DNA of 64,000 nucleotides from Bacillus infantis (GTDB lineage Bacteria; Bacillota; Bacilli; Bacillales; Cytobacillaceae). This document shows, one piece after another, positions 25,176-34,425 of the stretch. Below the pieces are notes generated by a model. It did not search any database. It saw nothing but the letters and a program-made list of their open reading frames with translations, and had not been told where the DNA came from. Position 1 is the stretch's first letter. Each line of letters starts with the position of its first letter. The stretch is taken from positions 89,067 through 153,066 of the forward strand of contig NZ_JAIVAP010000011.1 of NCBI RefSeq assembly GCF_020171945.1, read 5' to 3'. Position numbers and translations under genes: made by a program.

Positions 25176-26534
25176 ATGAAGGAAGTCAGAATCCTTTCTC
25201 CGTGCGGGATGCTGGGCTATGGTTTTCCGGAGAGCTCGTTCAGGCGGGGGATGGAAGCGGGGCCGCATGCGATTGTGGTGGATGCCGGTTCAACGGATGC
25301 GGGGCCCCATAAGCTTGGTGCCGGTGTTTCGATTGTAAGCAGGAGAGCCCTGAAAAAGGATTTGGAAATCATGATTTCCTATGGAGTCCCAGCCAAGGTT
25401 CCGATTATTATTGGCTCCGCCGGAGGCGCGGGGGCTAAGGTACATGTAGAGTCGACCGTGGATGTGATCCGGGAAATCCTTCGCGAAAGAGGCTTTTCTG
25501 TGAAGCTTGCCATCATTTGGGCAGATATTGCAAAGGAGCAGGTCTTAGAAGCACAGCAGAATGGAAAAGTCAGGCCGATGAGTCCCAATGTCCCGGACCT
25601 GTCTGAGAAAAGAATTCTGGAAACAAACGGAATTGTCGCCCAGATGGGACATGAACCTATTTTGGAAGCTCTGAAGGGCGGTGCCGGTATTATTGTATGC
25701 GGACGGTCCTATGACCCTTCTCCATTTGCAGCCGTGGGCATTTTACATGGAAAGGATAGCGGGCTTTCCTATCATTTGGGGAAAATTCTTGAATGCGGCG
25801 CTCTGTGTGCGGAACCCGGCACGACCAAGGACAGCATTCTCGGCACCATCAAAGATGATTGCTTTACCGTCAGGTCACTGAATCCATCCCGCATCTGCAC
25901 GAAGATTTCTGTAGCGGCCCATACATTTTATGAAAAAGAGCATCCATTTCTGCTTCATGGCCCGGGTTTTTTGCTTGATTTGAGCGATTGCCGCTTTACA
26001 GAACTGGGTGAAGGAGAGGTGGAGGTTTCCGGCAGCCGCTATATCCCGGCCGAACAGCATCTGATCAAGCTGGAGGGAGCAAGGAAAACAAGCTACCGGA
26101 CGGTTGTCTTTGCCGGCATCCGCGATCCGATCCTGCTTGAGAATATCCAGGACATCGAGCTCCAGGTAGAAAAGCAGGTATATGCCTATTATCCGGAGAT
26201 TTCCCCAGAAGCTTATCAGATCCGTTTTTATAACTACGGAATGAATGCTGTGCTCGGCAGCCGTGAGACAGAGGTGTTCAGCGGCCATGAAGTCGGCGTG
26301 CTCCTTGAGGTAACCGCCGAAACACAGGAGCTAGCAAGCAGTATCTGTGCGACAGCGCGTTCCACCTTTCTCCATTATGGACATGAAGGACGCAAATCGA
26401 CTGCAGGCAATCTTGCCTTCCCGTTTGCCCCGAGTGATGTAGAATGCGGACCTGTTTATGAATTTTCCGTTTATCATTTAATGGAGATACTTGAAAGCCC
26501 TTTCAAGATTGAATACAGGCAGGAGGGTGCCTGA
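25176..26534 (+). CDS. AtuA-family (DUF1446) protein
   Basis: The 452-residue cytosolic protein is called from ATG 25176, seven bases after GAGGTG. It has the DUF1446/acyclic terpene utilisation AtuA family pattern: a glycine-rich start (LSPCGMLGYGFPESSF), VVDAGSTDAGPHKLGAG, PIIIGSAGGAGAKVH and GIIVCGRSYDPSPFAAVGI. The family is named for the Pseudomonas acyclic terpene pathway, but its reaction is not established and members occur in many catabolic operons. Here it opens an operon with DUF4387, a sugar-type kinase, an ABC importer and ADP-ribosylglycohydrolases, so terpenes are an unlikely substrate. A 4-base-type junction (TGATG) couples it to the DUF4387 gene. Confidence 0.82.
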   Translation: MKEVRILSPCGMLGYGFPESSFRRGMEAGPHAIVVDAGSTDAGPHKLGAGVSIVSRRALKKDLEIMISYGVPAKVPIIIGSAGGAGAKVHVESTVDVIREILRERGFSVKLAIIWADIAKEQVLEAQQNGKVRPMSPNVPDLSEKRILETNGIVAQMGHEPILEALKGGAGIIVCGRSYDPSPFAAVGILHGKDSGLSYHLGKILECGALCAEPGTTKDSILGTIKDDCFTVRSLNPSRICTKISVAAHTFYEKEHPFLLHGPGFLLDLSDCRFTELGEGEVEVSGSRYIPAEQHLIKLEGARKTSYRTVVFAGIRDPILLENIQDIELQVEKQVYAYYPEISPEAYQIRFYNYGMNAVLGSRETEVFSGHEVGVLLEVTAETQELASSICATARSTFLHYGHEGRKSTAGNLAFPFAPSDVECGPVYEFSVYHLMEILESPFKIEYRQEGA

Positions 26535-26845
26535 TGGAGAGCTTATACGAATTGGCAAAGGTTCTCCGCAGCAAAAATTCCGGCCCGTTTGAACTGACAT
26601 TGGATGTTCTTTTTGACTCCAGGGAGATTTATGAAAGAGTGAAAAAGTCAGGCAGGCTGACGCCTGAGACGGTTTGCAGCCTTTATGGGATACATGAGAA
26701 CCAGCTGCGGCATTTTGTATTTTTCGATCAGGCCTTAGGAATTAAAATCACCATTTTAAGAGAAATCTCCTCAGGGTCAGCAGGCGACAGGGATGTGTAC
26801 GGGGCCCAGCAGCATGCCCCGCTGATGAACTTACTAATAGATTAG
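26534..26845 (+). CDS. DUF4387-domain protein
   Basis: This 103-residue protein has the DUF4387 pattern: LAKVLRSKNSGPFELTLDVLFDSREIYERVKKSG, followed by VCSLYGI and FFDQALGIKITILR. The ATG overlaps the stop of the AtuA-family gene by one base, and the two families are usually found side by side or fused, so they probably form one complex or act in sequence. It has no signal or membrane segment. Its biochemical role is unknown. The Asn-Ser-Gly-Pro stretch near the N-terminus is the most conserved-looking part. Confidence 0.82.
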   Translation: MESLYELAKVLRSKNSGPFELTLDVLFDSREIYERVKKSGRLTPETVCSLYGIHENQLRHFVFFDQALGIKITILREISSGSAGDRDVYGAQQHAPLMNLLID

Positions 26846-26856
26846 GATGTTGAAAT

Positions 26857-27768
26857 ATGAAAAAAATTGCAGTGGTAGGCAGCCTGAACATGGACTATTT
26901 CGCAGAAACAGAACAGTTTCCGGCTGCAGGAGAAACAGTGATGGGCCGCGATTTTTTTATGTCACTCGGAGGGAAGGGCGCCAACCAGGCGATAGCGGCC
27001 GCACGCCTTGGAGGCCGGGTGTCGATGTTCGGCTCCATCGGAAACGACGAAAACAGCAGGCTGGTCAAGGAAAAGATGACCTCTGAAAATGTAGACATTA
27101 CGGGGCTGCAGCAGGCGGATGCCCATACAGGCGTGGCATTCATAGAAATCTGCCAATCTGATAATCGGATCATCGTGATTCCCGGTGCCAATCAGCATAC
27201 AGATATTCACTATATTGAGAGAGTGGCAGATTCCCTGCTGCGCCACGATATCATTATCTTCCAGCTGGAAACGCCGCTGACTATGATTGAACATATTGTG
27301 CCCAGGCTTCATGAAAAAGGGAAGGTTATCATCTTAAACCCTGCACCCGCTCAAAAATTGAGTCCTGAGCTGATCGGACAATTAACCTACCTGACTCCTA
27401 ATGAGCATGAATACAAAATGGTGCTCAGCACAGCTGAAACGAAAGAGGAAGCTCTGGCCCGATATCCGGAAAAGCTGGTTATTACTTGCGGCACAGAGGG
27501 CGTTAAATTCCATGACGGGCAAGGCATTGTCCATATTCCGGCGCTGAAGGTAAAGGCCGAGGATACAACCGGCGCCGGGGATACTTTCTGCGGGGCAATG
27601 GCTGTCGGACTGTCCGAGGGCTGGTCATTGGAGGAGAGCATCCGGTTTGGGAGTGCAGCAGCTGGGCTTTCCGTCAGAAAAAAAGGAGCCCAGACCGGGA
27701 TGCCGGCAAGGGCTGAGCTTGATGCCTTTTTGAAGGGAGGGGAGCCGGATGGTGCAGGGAGTTTTTAA
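26857..27768 (+). CDS. ribokinase-like PfkB-family carbohydrate kinase
   Basis: This 303-residue protein opens with IAVVGSLNMDYF and contains GGKGANQAIAAARLGG, the two N-terminal marks of ribokinases. The C-terminal PfkB signature DTTGAGDTFCGAMAVGL holds the catalytic base Asp and the anion hole. It should phosphorylate a sugar such as ribose, or a nucleoside, with ATP in the cytosol. Its 3' end overlaps the permease gene by 20 bases. In this operon it may act on the sugar released by the ADP-ribosylglycohydrolase-like enzymes; ribose would fit both, but this is inference. Confidence 0.85.
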   Translation: MKKIAVVGSLNMDYFAETEQFPAAGETVMGRDFFMSLGGKGANQAIAAARLGGRVSMFGSIGNDENSRLVKEKMTSENVDITGLQQADAHTGVAFIEICQSDNRIIVIPGANQHTDIHYIERVADSLLRHDIIIFQLETPLTMIEHIVPRLHEKGKVIILNPAPAQKLSPELIGQLTYLTPNEHEYKMVLSTAETKEEALARYPEKLVITCGTEGVKFHDGQGIVHIPALKVKAEDTTGAGDTFCGAMAVGLSEGWSLEESIRFGSAAAGLSVRKKGAQTGMPARAELDAFLKGGEPDGAGSF

Positions 27769-28648
27769 AAAGCTGAAGGCGGACTGGGTGCTGTATGCGA
27801 TGCTGCTTCCTACACTGGTTTACTTCGGCATCTTCCATGTAATCCCCCTTATTGGCATGAAGCTGGCCTTTCAGGATTACAGGATAATCGGGGACAATGT
27901 CTGGGTGGGACTGAAGCATTTTAAAGTGCTGTTCAGCTCGCCGGCTTTTTTCGATGTGCTGAGGAATACGGTCATCATCTCAACCATGAAGATGGTGTTC
28001 TTTTTTCCGGTTCCAATCATTCTTTCGCTTATGATCAACGAAGTGCGGAACGGCCCATTCAGGAAATATGTCCAGTCTGTCGTTTACCTTCCGCATTTCC
28101 TATCCTGGGTTGTCATTGCAGGGGTGTGGATTGCATTCCTGAGCCCTGTTGATGGGGGAGTCAATACGCTCCGGAATTTCTTTCAGCTCCCATCGCTCGA
28201 TTTTATGACAAGCAAGGATCATATCCGCTGGGTGCTGGTTTTCTCGGAGATGTGGAGAAGTGCCGGCTGGGATTCTATCATCTATCTTGCGGCCATCATG
28301 AAAATCAGTCCGTCTCTATACGAAGCGGCTAGGATTGACGGCGCATCCCGGCTGCAGCAGATGAGGCTCATTACGATCCCTGAGCTTTACGGGACCATCA
28401 TAACCGTATTTATCCTGAATCTCGGGTTTTTCATGAACGCAGGCTTTGACCAGGTGTTTAACCTGATCAATGATTCGGTCATTTCGGTTATCGACATCCT
28501 GGATACATATGTGTACAGGATCGGGATATTGAATGGCCAATATGCCTATGCCACGGCGGCAAGCCTGTTTAAAGGCGTCATTGGTGTCGTGCTGATCCTG
28601 AGCACGCATTTTATCGCGAAAAGAATCAGCGGAAAAGGAGTCTGGTAG
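27749..28648 (+). CDS. ABC sugar-type permease, LplB-like
   Basis: The 299-residue inner-membrane protein has about six hydrophobic segments and the ATPase-contact EAA loop, YEAARIDGASRLQQMRLITIPEL. It starts with a cytosolic basic segment and resembles LplB/YteP-type permeases used for oligosaccharides. The start lies inside the kinase gene, 20 bases before its stop, with GGAGGGGAG upstream, so the genes are translationally coupled. It pairs with the next permease and the lipoprotein at 29604. No ATPase gene lies in the operon; a shared MsmX-type ATPase is likely. Confidence 0.88.
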   Translation: MVQGVFKKLKADWVLYAMLLPTLVYFGIFHVIPLIGMKLAFQDYRIIGDNVWVGLKHFKVLFSSPAFFDVLRNTVIISTMKMVFFFPVPIILSLMINEVRNGPFRKYVQSVVYLPHFLSWVVIAGVWIAFLSPVDGGVNTLRNFFQLPSLDFMTSKDHIRWVLVFSEMWRSAGWDSIIYLAAIMKISPSLYEAARIDGASRLQQMRLITIPELYGTIITVFILNLGFFMNAGFDQVFNLINDSVISVIDILDTYVYRIGILNGQYAYATAASLFKGVIGVVLILSTHFIAKRISGKGVW

Positions 28649-28661
28649 GAGGTGGAGGACA

Positions 28662-29540
28662 ATGAGAAAAACTAACACATCCATGGTTATTATTTATACA
28701 GTTTTGATTATCATTTCGCTCCTGGTCCTTGTGCCCATCCTGAATCTGCTGGCAATGTCACTGTCAGATCCGCTGAAGGTGCATGAATTGAAAGGCCTTG
28801 ATATATTGCCGAAAGGCTTCTCGCTCATCAATTATCAGGTGCTTTTCTCCAATCCGCTTATTGTAAAGAGCATTTTTAACAGCCTGCTGATTACCATCTG
28901 CGGTACAGCACTGAATCTGTTTTTGACAGCCATGGCTGCCTATGTGCTGGCAAGGACAAATTTTGCCGGGAAAAAACTGGTCATTCTATTCCTGATTGTT
29001 GTTATGGTATTTGAGCCGGGCCTGATTCCTGAATACCTGCTGGTAAAGGATCTGGGTCTGCTTGACAGCTATTTATCTCTTATTCTGTATAAAGCCATCA
29101 ACGTTTTTTATCTGTTCATCATGATGCGGTTCTTTGAGGATGTGCCTGACAGCATCCTGGAGGCGGCAAGAATTGATGGCGCCGGCCATTTTAAAATTTT
29201 CACGAAGATCATGCTGCCGCTGTCAAAGCCGGCTCTTGCTACAATGGGCCTCTTTTACGGGGTATATCACTGGAATGAGTACTTCCGGGCGACGATTTAC
29301 CTGACCACCCCTGACAAATGGCCGCTTCAGGTGGTTCTGAGGCAGTTTGTCGTTGAGAGGGATAACACCTCCCTGCTGGGGGCGCAGAATGTTCTTTCCT
29401 ATGATCAGATTGCTGCCCTGGATTTTGGGTCGCTTCAGGCAGGCACAATTATCATCTCGATCGTTCCCCTGCTGATTTTCTATCCTTTGATACTGAAATA
29501 TTACGCGAAAGGAGCGCTTGAAGGGGGTGTTAAGGACTGA
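28662..29540 (+). CDS. ABC sugar-type permease, LplC/YtcP-like
   Basis: The 292-residue membrane protein has about six helices and an EAA loop, LEAARIDGAGHFKIFTKIMLPLSKPALATMGLFY. The C-terminus GALEGGVKD is typical of LplC/YtcP-type permeases. It lies 13 bases after its partner permease, with AGGAGGTGGAG as ribosome site. Together they form the transmembrane channel for the ligand delivered by the lipoprotein encoded next. Confidence 0.88.
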   Translation: MRKTNTSMVIIYTVLIIISLLVLVPILNLLAMSLSDPLKVHELKGLDILPKGFSLINYQVLFSNPLIVKSIFNSLLITICGTALNLFLTAMAAYVLARTNFAGKKLVILFLIVVMVFEPGLIPEYLLVKDLGLLDSYLSLILYKAINVFYLFIMMRFFEDVPDSILEAARIDGAGHFKIFTKIMLPLSKPALATMGLFYGVYHWNEYFRATIYLTTPDKWPLQVVLRQFVVERDNTSLLGAQNVLSYDQIAALDFGSLQAGTIIISIVPLLIFYPLILKYYAKGALEGGVKD

Positions 29541-29603
29541 TCATCCTTTTCCTGCAGCATGCATTCCTATTACATTCCATTAAATGAAAGAGGGGGAAAC
29601 ACA

Positions 29604-31061
29604 ATGAAAAAGTATTTGCTGTTGTTCATGTCGCTCATGCTGATCCTGGTCACGGCCTGCTCGAAGGAATCAGATACGGGTGAAGAAGAATCAAAAGATG
29701 GTTCAACAACACTGAGGGTCGTCTATAAGGATGAAGGCCCATCCAATCCGGTTGCGCAGAAGTATTTTGAAACACTCTCCAAAGCCTTAAAAGAGGATAA
29801 GGATATGGATGTAAAGTTTGAACTGGTAGAGATGCCGCAGGGGAATTATGCGGAAAAGCTGAATCTGCTTCTGATGAGCGGAGATATTCCCGATATGATC
29901 TATTTCCAGGGCGGAGACCAGCAGATTGCCGATCAGGATCTCCTGGAGGATTTGGGACCTTATATTGAGAAATCGGAAAATGTGAAGAACATCCTGGAGC
30001 CGCATAACGAGAAAAGGCTGGCTAATTATCCTTATCTTCTTTGGATCAAGCCTTTGGACAGCAAGACTCCGGTCATCCGCAAAGACTGGTTTGAAAAAAC
30101 AGCGGGATCTAAAGAGCTGATGGAAAACCCGACAATTGACAATTATTATAATTTCTTTAAGGAGCTTGTTGAAAATCCGCCGGGAGGCAGCAAGCCGGTG
30201 AATGCCATCACGGCCGCAGGAGATATCACAGAGCTTGACTATATTTTTGAAATGGCTTTCGGATTGAATCAGACATGGCTGAAGGAAGGCGATGGATACA
30301 TCTATTCCAAGGTATCTGACAAGGAAAAAGAAAAGCTGGAATTCTACAATAAGCTTTATGAAGAAGGGCTCCTTGATCAGCAGTATCTGACAAAGCAATG
30401 GGACACAAAGGAAAAAGCTTTCTATGATGGAGAAACAGCCGTCATCGTGGGCACCAATGGAAAGGTCATTGATATCTATGATGGAAAAATGAAGCAGGTC
30501 AACGGAGATGAAGCGAGCCTTGTCGTTCTTCCGCCAGCCAAAGGCGAGGACCAGGGCTTTACAGCAACGGATATTACAAAAGAATCACGCGGAATGGCGA
30601 TTTCATCACAATCCAAGCATAAGGATACTGCTTTTGAGGTGCTTGACTATCTGGCCAGCGATAAAGGGCAGCTTCTGGACAGGATTGGTTTTGAAGGAGA
30701 GCATTATAACGTTACAGACAGCGGCATCGAGCTGACTGACAAGTATTACAGCGAGTGGTATGCAAGATTCTGGGAACCGGCTGAATTCAATACTGAAAAG
30801 CCATTGAAAACACCGCTGCTGAGCGAGCCTGCCCAGAAATCAAGAGACCTGGCCAATGAGTTCTATAAGGAAGACAACAGCTTCATCCTTCCGGAGCAGT
30901 ATATTTCCAACTGGGATGCGATGGAGAACCTCTATAAGGAATATGCCACAGATATCATTACCGGCAAGCGCCCTGTCAGCGATTTCGATAAGTTTGTGGA
31001 CGAGTGGAACCAGGCGGGCGGAAAAGAAATTACCAGCTATGCGAATGAAAATATCAAGTAA
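29604..31061 (+). CDS. extracellular solute-binding lipoprotein
   Basis: The start at 29604 gives 485 residues and is supported by AGAGGGGGAAA upstream and by the lipoprotein signal MKKYLLLFMSLMLILVTAC, with the lipidated Cys at residue 19. The mature protein has the family 1 (LplA-like) pattern: LLLMSGDIPDMIYFQGGDQQIADQDLLEDL, and a hinge region with AMAISSQSKHKDTAFEVLDYLASDKG-like segments. It should capture the ligand, probably a saccharide or glycoside, at the membrane surface for the two permeases. Length fits the LplA group rather than the shorter maltose-type binders. The ligand is not known. Confidence 0.87.
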   Translation: MKKYLLLFMSLMLILVTACSKESDTGEEESKDGSTTLRVVYKDEGPSNPVAQKYFETLSKALKEDKDMDVKFELVEMPQGNYAEKLNLLLMSGDIPDMIYFQGGDQQIADQDLLEDLGPYIEKSENVKNILEPHNEKRLANYPYLLWIKPLDSKTPVIRKDWFEKTAGSKELMENPTIDNYYNFFKELVENPPGGSKPVNAITAAGDITELDYIFEMAFGLNQTWLKEGDGYIYSKVSDKEKEKLEFYNKLYEEGLLDQQYLTKQWDTKEKAFYDGETAVIVGTNGKVIDIYDGKMKQVNGDEASLVVLPPAKGEDQGFTATDITKESRGMAISSQSKHKDTAFEVLDYLASDKGQLLDRIGFEGEHYNVTDSGIELTDKYYSEWYARFWEPAEFNTEKPLKTPLLSEPAQKSRDLANEFYKEDNSFILPEQYISNWDAMENLYKEYATDIITGKRPVSDFDKFVDEWNQAGGKEITSYANENIK

Positions 31062-31071
31062 GGAGACTTTC

Positions 31072-32223
31072 ATGATATCTTTTCAAAAAAAAGTAAGAGG
31101 CGCAATTTTGGGGGCTGCCCTGGGCGATGCCCTTGGAGCGCCGGTTGAGAAGCTGAGCTATGAGCAGATCAAGGAAAAGTACGGGCGCGTTGAATCGCTC
31201 CGGACAGAATGGTACAAGGCAAACTCTCCCGAGATTAATCTCGGGAGAAAGCGCGGCAATGGGATCGTGACAGATGACACGCTCATGATGCGTGCCCTGA
31301 TAAATGTCTATCTGAAGGAAAAAAGGCATCTTGATGCATATGATATGGGGAAGGAATTCATCAAGGAGATTGCGTTCCGGAAAACGTATATCCCTGAATT
31401 CGATAAGGAAGGGCTTGTCATTGACAGGCTTTTTTACCCGGAAAAGCATATTTTTCTCCGCCATGTTCTTGCCAATTGCGAGCCGCGGGAAGGAGGCCAT
31501 GGCAATATGGTCAACTGCGGCGCTGCTATGTACTGCACTCCGATAGGGATAGTAAATGCAGGCAATCCGAAGGCTGCCTACGATGAGGCGATCCTGTTTG
31601 CCATCGGCCATCAGGTCAGCTATGGACTCGAGGCTGCCGGGGTGTTTGCCGCCTGTGTGGCGAAGGCGTTCGAGCCTGGTGCTGGTGCTGCTGATATTGT
31701 TGAGACGGCTCTGCTGTACGCAAAGGACGGCACCCAAAAAGCAATCTGTGATCTGACTGATGCGGCTTTTGAGCTTCGGTCAAAAGAAGCGGGGATGGAC
31801 GAAGTGATCCGGACACTGCAGGAGAAGATCGCTCCATATTCGCCGATGGGAGATGATGTCCACCGGAAAATGGAGAAAGCTGGGCTAGCCTCCAACCATT
31901 ATACGCCAAGCCGGCTTTTCTCAATAGAAGAGCTGCCAATGGCACTGGCCTTTATTGTCCTGAATGATGGAAGCTTCTATCCGTCTGTTTATGACGGCAT
32001 CAATTCGGGCCGTGATACCGATTCGATAGGAGTCATGGCAGGCGCGATCCTGGGTGTGATGCATGGAGAAGATGTTTTGGCTGAGCAGGATATTGAGCTG
32101 CTGGAAGAGACGAATAAGATGGACCTCATGGGGCTTGCTGATGAATTCGCCATTCTGGCTCAGGAGCTGATCCGGGAGGATATTCTGCTGAACGAAAAGA
32201 GACAGAAATTGCTTCAGCAATAG
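31072..32223 (+). CDS. ADP-ribosylglycohydrolase-family protein
   Basis: This 383-residue protein starts at ATG 31072 after AAGGAGAC; a longer frame from 30856 overlaps the binding-protein gene and is rejected. The ADP-ribosylglycohydrolase/DraG pattern is clear: ILGAALGDALGAPVE near the start, TDDTLMMRAL (about 64-73, metal-binding Asp pair) and SGRDTDSIGVMAGAILG near the C-terminus. Classical members remove ADP-ribose from proteins or hydrolyse N- or O-ribosyl links. Inside a carbohydrate-type import operon, a small imported riboside-like substrate seems more likely than modified proteins; this is inference. Confidence 0.85.
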   Translation: MISFQKKVRGAILGAALGDALGAPVEKLSYEQIKEKYGRVESLRTEWYKANSPEINLGRKRGNGIVTDDTLMMRALINVYLKEKRHLDAYDMGKEFIKEIAFRKTYIPEFDKEGLVIDRLFYPEKHIFLRHVLANCEPREGGHGNMVNCGAAMYCTPIGIVNAGNPKAAYDEAILFAIGHQVSYGLEAAGVFAACVAKAFEPGAGAADIVETALLYAKDGTQKAICDLTDAAFELRSKEAGMDEVIRTLQEKIAPYSPMGDDVHRKMEKAGLASNHYTPSRLFSIEELPMALAFIVLNDGSFYPSVYDGINSGRDTDSIGVMAGAILGVMHGEDVLAEQDIELLEETNKMDLMGLADEFAILAQELIREDILLNEKRQKLLQQ

Positions 32224-32239
32224 AAACGGGAGTGAGGAA

Positions 32240-34333
32240 TTGATTTCTGACAACTATCTGCATAAGGTCTATGCCGGTTTCCTGGGTATGAATGCCGGCA
32301 TCAGGCTGGGTGTCCCGGTGGAGCCGACAGAATGGACAGCAGAAAGAATCCAGCTTGTTTATGGAGAAATCAAGGGGTATGTAAAAGACTACAAAACATT
32401 CTCGGCTGATGATGATGCAAATGGACCCGTCTTCTTTATCCGGGCACTTTATGATGATGCTGCGGGCAGGGAGATGGAGCCGCAGGATGTGGGAAGGGCC
32501 TGGCTGAACTATTGCCGCGAAAATGTCGGGATGATCTGGTGGGGCGGAGAGGATATCAGCTCAGAGCACAGGGCGTACAAGAATCTGAAGAACGGCATAC
32601 CCGCCCCAAGGTCCGGGTCTGCTGAAGAAAATGGAATCATTCTGGCTGAACAGATTGGCGGCCAGATATTTGTGGACAGCTGGGGCCTGGTTTTTCCCGG
32701 CAATATAGAAAGGGCCGCGCATTATGCCGAGATGGCGGCAAGTGTTTCCCATGATAAAAACGGATTGTATGGTGCCCGCTTTATGGCTGCATGCATCAGC
32801 AAGGCATTTGAAACCGCAGCGTTAGATGAGGTGATTAAAGCGGGGCTCAGTGTCATTCCTGATGATTCGCTGTACAGCAAGGTCGTTCAGGCGGTCATGG
32901 ATTGCCATCAGGAAAATCCGGATGATTTCCGCGCCTGCCTCCGCTACCTGCATGATGACTGGGGATATGATAAATATACAGGAATCTGCCATATCATCCC
33001 GAATGCCGGAGTATGTGCACTTGCCCTTTTATACGGAGAAGGAGATTTCGCAAGGACCATTGAGATTGCAGCAATGTGCGGCTGGGACACCGATTGCAAT
33101 GCCGGAAATGTCGGTACGATTGCTGGTGTGATGAACGGCCTTGAGGGGATACCGGCCCATTACCGGAAGCCGATGAATGATTATATCGTCGCTTCGAGTG
33201 TATCTGGCTATCTTAATATCATTGATATGCCGACCTTTTCAAAGGAGCTGGCTCTCCTCGGATACAAATTGGCCGGCGAGGAGCCTCCTGAAGGACTTAC
33301 AGTCAGGAAGGGAGAGGTGTACTTTGATTTTGCCCTTCCTGGCTCCACCCATGGATTCCGCACCAGCAACTCCTTCAAGATTCCGGCCCTCCGCCATCAT
33401 CCTGGAATTGGCGGCGGCTCACTGGAAGTGATTTTTGACCGGATGGTTGAAGGGGACTTTGGAAAGGTTTTTTATAAACCGTATTACCGGCGGTCTGATT
33501 TCAATGATGAAAAATATAAGCCGGTCTTTTCCCCGCAGGCATACAGCGGGCAGACAGTAACTGCAGAGCTTTATCTTGATAAATGGCAGGGTTCGGGCAT
33601 TTATATTACTCCTTATGTGAGAGATACCTCAACACAGGAAGATATTCTGATGGATAAAGTCCTGTTAAAGGAGGGGGCATGGGAGAAGCTTGAATTTATT
33701 ATTCCTGATACAAAGGGCAGTATGATTGATGAAATCGGCTATAAAATTGAAAGCCCTTCCATATTGACTGCACGCGCTTTTGGTGCTCTTTATATCAGTT
33801 CATTCCATATCCATGGCAACGCCGACTATGAAATTGATTTTTCCAAGCTGGAAAAGGAGTTTCTCAGCCTTATGCCATTTTCCCACAGCGGCGGAGAGTG
33901 GACGGTTGAGGGAAATTCCATCAGATGCATAAGCGAAGGTGACAATAGTTCATTTACAGGGAATTATTACAGCCGGAATCTTGTGCTGACTGCAGAAGTT
34001 GAACCGGTGAGAGGTGAAAGCCATCTTCTGCTGTTCCGTGCCCCTGGTATAAAGCGAGGTTATTATGCCGGCTTTGACGGCGAAAATAGGGTTTCGCTGA
34101 TTTTAAATGATTTCGGGGTTAAGCGTCTCCTGACTGTTCCTTATGAATGGGAATATGGAAAGCCCTATACATTCAGGGCGGAATGCAGGGGCAGCCTGAT
34201 TAAATTTTATATAAACGGGCGGACTGTTCTGTCTTATCAGGATGAAACCCTTGCTTATGGAATGTATGGCTTCGGCTGTATGGATGAAGGGGAAATGCTT
34301 GTCCATTCCTTTGAAGTGAGAGCAGAAGGATAA
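32240..34333 (+). CDS. ADP-ribosylglycohydrolase-family protein with C-terminal jelly-roll-like region
   Basis: This 697-residue protein starts at a TTG (32240) behind GGGAGTGAGG; the first ATG is 16 codons in and would cut off the conserved start YLHKVYAGFLGMNAGIRLGVP. Residues 1 to about 340 form the ADP-ribosylglycohydrolase-like domain. The first metal motif is altered to SADDDANG instead of TDDT, while the C-terminal motif CGWDTDCNAGNVGTIAG is kept. The remaining 350 residues look like beta-sandwich domains (for example SLEVIFDRM and YTFRAECRGSLIKFYINGRTVLSYQD, a concanavalin-like pattern), which could bind a glycan. It lies 16 bases after the first family member. It has no signal peptide. 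Confidence 0.78.
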   Translation: MISDNYLHKVYAGFLGMNAGIRLGVPVEPTEWTAERIQLVYGEIKGYVKDYKTFSADDDANGPVFFIRALYDDAAGREMEPQDVGRAWLNYCRENVGMIWWGGEDISSEHRAYKNLKNGIPAPRSGSAEENGIILAEQIGGQIFVDSWGLVFPGNIERAAHYAEMAASVSHDKNGLYGARFMAACISKAFETAALDEVIKAGLSVIPDDSLYSKVVQAVMDCHQENPDDFRACLRYLHDDWGYDKYTGICHIIPNAGVCALALLYGEGDFARTIEIAAMCGWDTDCNAGNVGTIAGVMNGLEGIPAHYRKPMNDYIVASSVSGYLNIIDMPTFSKELALLGYKLAGEEPPEGLTVRKGEVYFDFALPGSTHGFRTSNSFKIPALRHHPGIGGGSLEVIFDRMVEGDFGKVFYKPYYRRSDFNDEKYKPVFSPQAYSGQTVTAELYLDKWQGSGIYITPYVRDTSTQEDILMDKVLLKEGAWEKLEFIIPDTKGSMIDEIGYKIESPSILTARAFGALYISSFHIHGNADYEIDFSKLEKEFLSLMPFSHSGGEWTVEGNSIRCISEGDNSSFTGNYYSRNLVLTAEVEPVRGESHLLLFRAPGIKRGYYAGFDGENRVSLILNDFGVKRLLTVPYEWEYGKPYTFRAECRGSLIKFYINGRTVLSYQDETLAYGMYGFGCMDEGEMLVHSFEVRAEG

Positions 34334-34342
34334 ATTTATATA

Positions 34343-34408
34343 AGCGAAGCTCTTTTCACGTCTGCCTGCATTACGATGGAACCTGCAGAGCGGAAAAGAG
34401 CTTTCGCT
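34343..34408 (+). other. long stem-loop between the operon and its LacI gene
   Basis: AGCGAAGCTCTTTTC pairs with GAAAAGAGCTTTCGCT over 15 bp with one bulged base, closing a 35-base loop with an inner CTGC/GCAG. There is no T tract, so a simple terminator is unlikely. It may stabilise or process the mRNA, or damp read-through into the regulator gene. Confidence 0.6.
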
Positions 34409-34425
34409 AAGAGGGGAATAGCTCC

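Noticed and set aside
25176..26534. Acyclic terpene degradation as the role of the AtuA-family protein
   Set aside because: None of the other atu or liu genes is present and the neighbours are sugar-type import and glycohydrolase genes.
30856..31071. Upstream extension of the first ADP-ribosylglycohydrolase gene
   Set aside because: It overlaps the end of the binding-protein gene in another frame; AAGGAGAC before ATG 31072 fixes the start.
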